In this document: positions 33,671 to 40,035 of the stretch, one piece after another
Layout of the letters: each line of letters starts with the position of its first letter
How positions within the stretch are numbered: the stretch's first letter is position 1
NCBI GenBank assembly: GCA_022559985.1
Contig: JAFJTR010000145.1
Coordinates: 1 to 40,035, forward strand
Reading direction: 5' to 3'
Length of the DNA stretch: 40,035 bases
DNA from: Parastagonospora avenae f. sp. tritici 18332-5
Lineage: Eukaryota; Ascomycota; Dothideomycetes; Pleosporales; Phaeosphaeriaceae
The notes under the pieces: model-generated
Seen by the model: the letters and a program-made list of their open reading frames with translations, nothing else
What the model was told of the DNA's origin: nothing
The model's database searches: none
Made by a program: the position numbers and the translations under genes

Positions 33671-35427
33671 CTAATTTCCTGGCCCCGTGAAATTGCCGAT
33701 GAAGACTACAAGAATGGCACAGTACGCTGCACTCGCCGCGAACAACTCATGCCTCGCCGCCTTCGTCAACAGGCTCATCGCCGCACTGAACAGCAACGTG
33801 AACACGATCAAAACACCCACAGCATTGAACGTATCGCGATTGTAGTCATCGACTGCCGACGCCGGGACCGTCGCATTGCTACTCTTCAAGTCCGCAAGGT
33901 TCGAGATCGCGGAGGTGTTGGTCAGATGGTACAGGGTCACCACCGGGATGACGAGCAGGATGAAGATGACAAATGTGATGAGTATGTTGACAAGCTTGTC
34001 GATGCGCGAACTGCTGTAGAAGGAGATGTGCTCGCAATCAGTTTTCGCTTGGAGCTCTGGTGTGCGAAAGTATTTCTTGATGATTGTCAGCTCACAATCA
34101 CAGTTCGATAGAGCTATTTGCATACCTGTAGTGGTGGGTTCTTCGTCCTGAACACCTTTTGCAGCCCGCGATCGACTTGGCCAATCATCGTTTCTACGCC
34201 GCCGTCAAAGCTTGCCCATTCGCGTCCGTTATGTAGCGACACGATATCTTCCTTGCTGCGGATGGATTCCGTTTCGGCATCATTGAGCGGTTTAGTATTA
34301 TGATGATAGCGTCGGACGCTGCGATAATTGCGGTCAGAAGGTTTCTGGAAAGACTCTAGTTGGCGAGCTTTGATGAGGACTTCGTCTGCGCTTGCCGTTA
34401 GTCTCATACGACCTTTCGCAAAACATGAGTGAGTTGCCATTACCATATTCCATCAGCTTCTCCTTGATCTCGCGCAGAATAATTCGGCGATTGCGCGTGC
34501 TACCTTCACGAACGGCCTCGTTGACATCGACCTCTCGTGACCTTAAGCGTTGAGGTTTCTCGTCAAAGTCATCTGCATCAATATCATCGAGCTCTTTCTC
34601 CAGCGAAGTGATCTCGTCTTGCAAGTCAAGCAGCACACGGGAATGGAGGTAGCTAAACGATCGGTATAGCGAAAAATTAGCCTCGCTTGACTGAAAAGCT
34701 GCAAGTCGTGGGAACCCTTCGGGCGTATCCTCAACTGATCATGTGAGCGAGCGAACAGTTGTAGTATTTCGAAGTAACTAACGCTTGCGTGTCTTGGTTT
34801 CGACAACGTCTACGGGATCTGGCGTAGATTTGAAAGGGCCAGTTATGCGTCGTAGAAAGGTTGGTTTCTTTTCATCTTCTACTCAGATATGGTATTAGTC
34901 ACGATACATCCTGATCCATGCTGTTGTAGAACCAAACTCGAAGCTCGGAGGTTGCAGATCACCAATATCTACTGCAGGTTATCAACTATGACGGAAATTA
35001 TGTAGGGCGCATCCTATAACCTGAAGCCATATACAGTGCCGTTGGGTATTGAAGTTGACGCAAAGGCCCCATGTATAGCTCCAGGCTATTGGATGGGTTG
35101 CCACCCTGGTCGCTTTCCGTCATGGCCGAGAACCTGTAGTAAGATCTAGCGCTTGTGTAGTATCTCGCGCAGTTGATGTTCAGGGTGTTGGGTCCAAGCG
35201 AGGCCATTTGCGGGCCAAATTAGAGATAACCTACGAGTCTGTGCACTCTGTGCTGACGAGCGGGTTGACTGCGATGAGGGGCGGGCTGCGCAGTCATCTT
35301 CTTCAGCAATCTCAATGATCGCATCTCCTAGGAATGTAGTGTCCGTGTCCGCCGGTGAGGTTGGAGATTGTGCAGGTTTCTCGTCCATAGAAGAGAGCGT
35401 GTCTCCGGTCCATGTGCGAGTGGGCAT
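33671..35427 (-). CDS. DUF6594 membrane protein
   Basis: Seven minus-strand exons: 35427-35231, 35163-35021, 34971-34933, 34878-34783, 34734-34444, 34385-34126, 34075-33671, giving 476 residues. Introns are 48-67 bp. The core is clear: EGFPRLAAFQSSEANFSLYR, HSRVLLDLQDEITSLEKELD, LREIKEKLMEYDEVLIKARQ, then a C-terminal block with three membrane helices (VNILITFVIFILLVIPVVTL, VGVLIVFTLLFSAAMSLL, AASAAYCAILVVFIG). That is the fungal DUF6594 layout: helical cytosolic part then three C-terminal spans. Its function is unknown. The first 120 residues are Ser/Thr-rich and disordered. The first intron (35164-35230, GTTATC donor) is the least certain; other acceptors at 35146 and 35134 keep the same frame. 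The gene sits in tandem with the 109-residue gene and is followed by a caspase-like gene in the opposite direction. Confidence 0.8.
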
Positions 35428-35727
35428 TGTGCCGGTAAAATTGGCAGAAAAGTGAGTGTAAGAGAAATGAGTGAGATGTCGCGCAGGTGGAGAATTGAAC
35501 GGTTACGTCGAACTGCATTGTGGCTCACAAAATTGTGGCGGGTCATTCAAGCGTCTATGTAGGTACGCAGCGAAGAGCCATGCATATGCACGCATGTGTT
35601 CGCGATCGCGCTGCTCCGAGACACAGCCTTAACGCCTGTACGCCATTGGCTGCACCGTCTTACTCTGCTGCCTGGTAAGACATTTCCGGTGAACACAGCC
35701 ACGAAAAGAAGGATGCTGCAGCTGAAT
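35428..35727. other. Intergenic region upstream of the DUF6594 gene
   Basis: 300 bp between the DUF6594 start and the stop of the 109-residue gene; presumably the DUF6594 promoter. Nothing else seen. Confidence 0.45.
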
Positions 35728-36169
35728 TCAGCTCCCCTGTTTTAGGTCCCTCTCGCGATACCAGACGCCTTTATTATGAAGCAACTGCGTGAGTGGCTCG
35801 AGCAGTTGGTATTCAGTGTAACCTTTGGAGCTGAAACGAGACTTGCTAATCTGGTAGCTGCCTTTCATCCTGGTAGATCCGATCTTTTCTGACATGTGGA
35901 CCTGAGCGCCCTCGCAGAAGCGGGGTTCTGGCTGTTCTTGCAATCAGCATGCTGTGTGAAATGTACGACATTGCAAAGAGGGCTCACCTTCGCAGGATTA
36001 ATATTCAGCCTAACGCCGGATTTGACGCCAGGGACCGTCTCGTCTGCTGAATTCTCCAAACAATCAGTCTACAAACTATCGTCAGCCTTGCAAGGCACAT
36101 GTCTCACTCGGTATGGCGCCTCACCTCGACAGCCGCAGTTGACTGGTTCTCGAGCTCGTTAGCCGACAT
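35728..36169 (-). CDS. Small three-exon protein of unknown function (109 aa)
   Basis: Three short minus-strand exons, 36169-36125, 36068-35988 and 35931-35728, all junctions phase 0, each intron 56 bp with good GTGAGG/GTGAGC donors and CTGAC/CTGAT branch sites. The first two exons have only 15 and 27 codons. The protein begins MSANELENQSTAAVE and has no signal peptide, cysteine pattern or membrane segment. The conserved-looking part is the C-terminal 65 residues: EGAQVHMSEKIGS, MKGSYQISKSRF, EYQLLEP and GVWYRERDL. This resembles the small beta-barrel (SH3/Tudor-like) pattern of short fungal proteins that end with a Gly-x-Tyr/Phe-x-Glu-x-Asp-Leu motif, but I cannot name a family. Gene structure is convincing because three independent exons stay open and all splice sites are standard; expression is unproven. 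Confidence 0.6.
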
Positions 36170-36845
36170 TTTCGCTGAGGACAGGGCGTGAAATGTGTGA
36201 AAAGGCACAATAGGACTGGGCAGCCTGATTATGAACGCCCTCAAGTGCGGGCAGGCTGTCTATGATATACAAGTGTTGTGGCAGGCCTCCTCTGGAAAAC
36301 AGGTGCAACGGCCCCAGGCATCGCAGGCGTTGAGGGAGGGGGCTGATATCGCAGCACAGCCGCTTACTGCAGCTTATCGACTACGAAAGAAAGTAGACAA
36401 GGGTATCTCATCGCCCCAAGCTGTACACAGTATCGCTAGCCCTTGATCACGATGGCAATGCCCTGTGAAAAGCTTTGGGCACCCTGGTCGCTTTCCGCCG
36501 TCGGTAGCGATGTCACGATGGGGCCGCAAAAATAGCTTCGGTGCTGACGCCCAGAACAAGCGATTGAGACCATGATTACTGTACTTTTGAGTACCTAACG
36601 TGATCGATCTCGAAAGAGTGTGATGGGGTGGTAGGAGCTCAGGTTTTAGCCCCCCAAAAAGTGATGTTCGCCCCTGGCCACGCGAACGATTGGCGGGGTG
36701 CAGTCCGAACCATCCTTCCCGTGTTTGTATGTCCCACACGAGATGGGGGCCGAACGAAGGCTGAAAGATGGGCACTACTCTCGTCAGCATGGCGTTTGCT
36801 GCGAACACCTCGAGCTTTATTGTCCTGCGACTTCCTCCGTGATTA
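36170..36845. other. Divergent intergenic region upstream of the caspase-like gene
   Basis: 676 bp between two divergent start codons. A 45-codon minus-strand frame (36436-36573) contains an 18-bp string also present in the DUF6594 gene (see findings). A 186-codon minus-strand frame (36374-36934) runs into the caspase-like gene and shows no family pattern. I call neither as a gene. Confidence 0.45.
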
Positions 36846-38343
36846 ATGGCTCTTAACAACATCACCGCTGCACGCATCATTGACACTATGGAGAGCAGCC
36901 TCGTACCACGCAACGCCAATCTGCTCATGAACAAAGTTGTTCATGCCGACATTCGCGTCCAAGGTATTGAAGATGACACCGATGGGTCAGAAGAGGACGC
37001 AATGAGTGTGCAGCTCGTCGAACAGCCAAACCCAAGCAGCCAAGATATCGATGACCAGGAAAGCGCCGAAGAAATGCGCATGTGGTGGAACAATGAGATG
37101 AGGAAGCACATGAACCAGCCCGACGGCTATGCTAAGGTTGCTGTGCTGTTGATAAAATGGGCAGATGAGCTGGACGACATCAAGACCAAGGACGAGGTGA
37201 GTCTCTCCAAAATTCTATGAAGGCATACAGGCTAACCAATCTGTGTAGGCTGTCGAGCTCGAAGAAATTTTCCGCGATCGATTTCACTACGAGACACAGA
37301 CGATCGAGCTTAATGTCCGCAAGAGGCCACAGCTGCAACTTGACAAGCACGTCAGCAATTTCCTCCTCGACCACGACGGCCCCCGTAACCTGCTTATCGT
37401 ATACTACACTGGCCATGGGCTCTTCCACGATGACAAGAACTTCCTGGAGCTGACAGCTTGCATAAACCCAGGATTGGGTCGAGGCTTCAGTAGAGATGCG
37501 AAAGCGAACTGGAACAAAGTGGAGGAAAAGCTTCGGGATGAAGAGGTTGAGGGCGACGTCCTCACCATCCTCGATACATGCTACGCCAGCAATCTGGTGA
37601 AGAAGTCTGGGAAGCAAGAGACGAAGAAGTTCGAGCTGGTGGCTGCGTCTGCGATGAATCAAACCACCGCTTCACCTGGCATAAACAGCTTTACACGCGC
37701 TCTTATTGATAGCCTGAAGGAGCTACTGGATGAGAAGAGAGTTCCTATCTCGACCTTCCGTCTTGTCCAGAGCATCAATCTCAACACACACCGCAGCGAC
37801 GAACAAGCTCATGTCTGGGCCCGTAACCAGCACACCGATCAGCATATCTTCCTTGCGCCGCTGAAGCAAGTCAAGCCAGAAATCAAACAACTCTCGACTT
37901 TCCGCTCTGCACCCGGCAGCTACCTAACTCTACGCTTTGGTCTTCGAGATGCAGCTTTGAATAAGGAACAAATTGAATTTATGACGAAGACCCTCTCCAA
38001 CGCCTTGTTCAATAAAGCGTTGGTAGGACTGAGGAAGGTTGAATGGCTCGAAATGAAGCCTGCACCCCCAATGCCTCATTTCGACCGTGTCGCATTGGTC
38101 ATGTATGCGGCTACGCAATGGAAGAAGGTCATACGGCAGAGGAAGCAAGATCGTATGTCGCAGTTAGCATCGCAGAGAACGGTTGATGAACTCACCTTTC
38201 CCGAGGCCATGGACCTGAGTCCCACGTCATTGAAGCGTGCACATGATGGTCTGGATGGTATGCCAGATGTGAAGAGACAGTATCTCGATGCATCGCACCC
38301 GCCATCGCCCCCTGTGTCCACGTCGTCGCGCATTGGAGAATGA
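36846..38343 (+). CDS. Caspase-like cysteine peptidase (peptidase C14 type)
   Basis: Two exons, 36846-37196 and 37249-38343, joined by a 52-bp intron (GTGAGT donor, GCTAACC branch), giving 481 residues. The caspase fold is indicated by LEEIFRDRFHYETQTI, then the catalytic-His strand NLLIVYYTGHGLFHDD (His173) and the catalytic-Cys strand GDVLTILDTCYASNLV (Cys228). Both catalytic residues are present. The first 117 residues are acidic and mostly disordered with one helix (KVAVLLIKWADELDDI). After the peptidase domain comes a second conserved-looking domain (SYLTLRFGLRD, NKEQIEFMTKTLSNALF, RKVEWLEM) and a Ser/Pro tail with a possible nuclear signal. It is not a standard metacaspase: no Pro/Gln-rich or zinc-finger prodomain. 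Fungal C14 proteins outside the metacaspases are often linked to cell death or incompatibility; a substrate cannot be inferred. Confidence 0.82.
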
Positions 38344-38741
38344 TTAACGCTGGACATATTGTTCCTTTGCCTTTGTATTCGCTCTACTTTTTGTACTATC
38401 ATAGATACCCGTGGCTTTTAGCTGCATCGCCAACATAAGTTTAATTTTGTCTTCAACAACTCCTCCATTCCGGACGATGTACAATTCAATTTGATAGGCA
38501 ACTTCCAATCTTCCGCACTTTGGCGTCGCACATTACAAGGCATTCCAGCGCGGCGGTAGATTTAGCTGACCGCACTAAATCAATGCGTTTGTACTTCGAC
38601 TTGCGGAGAGCTCCTTACCGGTACCTCTGACGCTATACACGCGCTCGCGCGAGGGACTAACTCTGCGTCGACATAAGTCTGACTATCTTCGCATAGCATC
38701 TTCAAACTGTGGTAGACTCGTGAAGCCAACGACATCTAATA
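38344..38741. other. Intergenic region, caspase-like / nitronate monooxygenase relic
   Basis: About 400 bp. Contains the 3' end of the caspase-like gene and what was presumably the promoter of the broken gene. No other feature seen. Confidence 0.45.
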
Positions 38742-39732
38742 ATGACTGCAAAACGCATCATGCAAAATTTCCCATGGATGAAGTCGCCTTTCATCGTTGG
38801 CGCGCCAATGCGCATCATGACCGGTCTTGAACTTTCCATCGCCGTCTCTCGCGCTGGCGGATTGGGTTTCATTGGACCAGGCGCAAAGTCAGACGACACC
38901 ATTACAGATCTCGTCACGGCAGTGCAGCTGCTGAACGCGACACCAATTCAACCATTTCCGAAGTCACTACCTGTCGGTGTGGGCTTTCAGCTATGGAACG
39001 GCGATATCAACTCTGCGACCCAAGCTGTGCAAGAGCATCAGCCATGTGCAGCATGGCTATTTGCGCCTTGCGACGGGCAACAGGAGTTGGATGAATGAAC
39101 TGATGCCTTGCGAAAAGCCTTTCCAGGCATTCATATCTGGATTCAAATCGGAACACTACAGGAAGCGATCGAGGCTGCGAACAGTCCATCACCATCAGAT
39201 GTACTCGTTCCATCAAGGCGCTGAAGCAGGTGGGCATGGCAGAGCTCATGACGGTATGGGCTTGATGAAGTTCCTCCCCGAAGTCGAAGACGTACTTCGA
39301 GATTCTAATATTTTGTTGTTCGCAGCTGGAGGCATCTCAGACGGACAGGGTATCGCCGCCACACTTGCGCTCGGAGCCGATGGCGTAGCGCTGGGTACTC
39401 GCTTCCTCGCCTCAACCGAAGCACGCATCCAGAAGGGCTACCAAGCTGAAATAGTAAGAGCTACCGATGGTGCGAAGTCTACAAAGCGTATGACATTGCA
39501 TAATCAGCTCCGAAGTACGAATTGGCCGGATCGATATGCTCCTAGAGGGATTGTGAATAGGAAGTGGGAAGATCATCAAGCGGGTGTGCCATACGAAGAA
39601 CTCAAAAAGCTGCATGATGTTGCGGAGAAAGCTGAAGATGAGGGGTGGGGTATTGAAGGCAGGCTGGCTACGTATGCTGGTGCGGGGATTGGGCTCATTA
39701 ATGATGTCAAAGTGTCAGATAGAACGAGCTAA
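38742..39732 (+). pseudogene. Broken nitronate monooxygenase (2-nitropropane dioxygenase-like) gene
   Basis: The reading frame starts normally (MTAKRIMQNFPWMKSPFIVG, AVSRAGGLGFIGPG), with the FMN TIM-barrel pattern. At 39096-39098 an in-frame TGA follows ELDE; the same frame then continues with TDALRKAFPGIHIWIQIGTL, so the stop replaces a residue that is usually Trp (a single TGG-to-TGA change). Near 39210 the frame shifts by one extra base: DVLV ends one frame and QGAEAGGHGRAHDG, the flavin phosphate-binding motif, begins the next. The rest (LLFAAGGISDGQGIAATLAL, GADGVALGTRFLAS) is intact to a slightly early stop at 39732. No intron can remove either lesion without losing conserved residues. 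Active enzymes oxidise alkyl nitronates; this copy cannot make a full protein unless the lesions are sequencing errors. Confidence 0.8.
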
Positions 39733-39795
39733 AGTAAAGTCGGATCTGTACAATCGAGCAGGGACCACTTCCGAGGCGGACGGCGTACCGTGGGT

Positions 39796-39828
39796 GACGG
39801 CCCAACGAGCCGGACGGCCCAACGAGCC
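39796..39828 (+). repeat. Two-copy 16-bp direct repeat
   Basis: The string GACGGCCCAACGAGCC occurs at 39796-39811 and again at 39813-39828, one base apart. Confidence 0.9.
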
Positions 39829-39887
39829 ACCTGAACACCAAAACCAGCACCTCAACATGAGCCTATTAAGCTACGTACAATAGCTAT

Positions 39888-39909
39888 AACTATAAGATTT
39901 TTTATAGTT
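39888..39909. repeat. 8-bp inverted repeat (hairpin)
   Basis: AACTATAA (39888-39895) and TTATAGTT (39902-39909) are perfect inverted copies around a 6-bp loop, inside an AT-rich block. Confidence 0.8.
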
Positions 39910-40035
39910 TAGTTCTAAACGTCTTGATTGATATACATAGCTATAGAAATCGCACTGGAGTTCTGATCGCGCGCCCGCCGCGCGAGGTTGAGGCTGGAGG
40001 AGCTGTAGGAGGCTTATGAGGCTGCGCACTACTTC

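Larger units (their letters stand above)
39733..40035. other. Right-edge sequence, possible mobile-element border
   Basis: Composition changes abruptly: a GC-rich stretch with a 16-bp direct repeat, then about 90 bp of AT-rich DNA with a hairpin, then a GC-rich end. The last 50 bases can be read as a coding-like frame with one TAG inside (RLRLEEL, stop, EAYEAAHYF). This looks like the start of a degenerate repeat or transposon, but no element can be named from so little sequence. Confidence 0.35.

Noticed and set aside
36374..36934. Minus-strand open frame of 186 codons upstream of the caspase-like gene
   Set aside because: Overlaps the start of the caspase-like coding region, has no family pattern, and its codon use does not resemble the neighbours.
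39060..39215. A hidden intron that would rescue the nitronate monooxygenase gene
   Set aside because: No GT/AG pair in the interval removes both the TGA and the frameshift while keeping phase, and any such intron would delete residues conserved in the family.
1..40035. CRISPR arrays, bacterial operons, rRNA genes, plasmid or phage features
   Set aside because: None seen; intron structure and gene content are eukaryotic throughout, and there is no regular spacer-repeat pattern.

Overview
The window looks like nuclear DNA of a filamentous ascomycete (Pezizomycotina, quite possibly a Dothideomycete; the class is an inference from gene content). The signs are many spliceosomal introns of about 41-97 bp with GTANGT donors and CTNAC-type branch sites, a HET-domain gene, an AA9 polysaccharide monooxygenase with a fungal CBM1, and clear fungal forms of Nab3, Cwh43, Utp6, Mtf1 and Img2/mL49. 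I rebuilt exon-intron structures by hand. Reading phase closes in every model given, but none was tested against transcripts.

Layout. Left part (1-9.5 kb), accessory: a small six-cysteine secreted protein (757-1288), a large eight-exon secreted protein with cysteine modules at its C-terminus (2545-4887), a HET-domain gene (5296-7389), then about 2 kb without a supported gene but with two decayed tRNA-like sequences. Middle part (9.5-24 kb), core genes packed as divergent and convergent pairs: LETM1-like, Nab3-like, ICT1/Pth4-like ribosome-rescue factor, Utp6, Cwh43, eIF3e and mL49. Right-middle (24.6-31.9 kb): a novel-looking cysteine-rich secreted protein with tandem CX3C hairpin repeats, a fructosyl-amino-acid-oxidase-like flavoenzyme, the mitochondrial transcription factor Mtf1, and an AA9 LPMO-CBM1. 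Right part (33.7-40 kb), accessory: a DUF6594 membrane protein, a 109-residue three-exon gene, a caspase-like cysteine peptidase, a broken nitronate monooxygenase gene, and at the right edge AT-rich sequence with short repeats that may be the border of a mobile element.

How the genes may work together. LETM1-like, ICT1-like, mL49 and Mtf1 all serve mitochondrial gene expression or membrane function, and Utp6, Nab3 and eIF3e serve cytosolic/nuclear RNA metabolism, so the centre is a housekeeping block. Several pairs share short intergenic regions and are probably driven by bidirectional promoters (Nab3/ICT1, Utp6/Cwh43, eIF3e/mL49, FAOX-like/Mtf1). The flanks carry secreted proteins, plant-cell-wall attack (AA9) and possible cell-death/recognition genes (HET, caspase-like, DUF6594). 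The two places I would look at first are the tandem CX3C secreted protein at 24636-26124 and the DUF6594 / 109-aa / caspase-like neighbourhood at 33671-38343.
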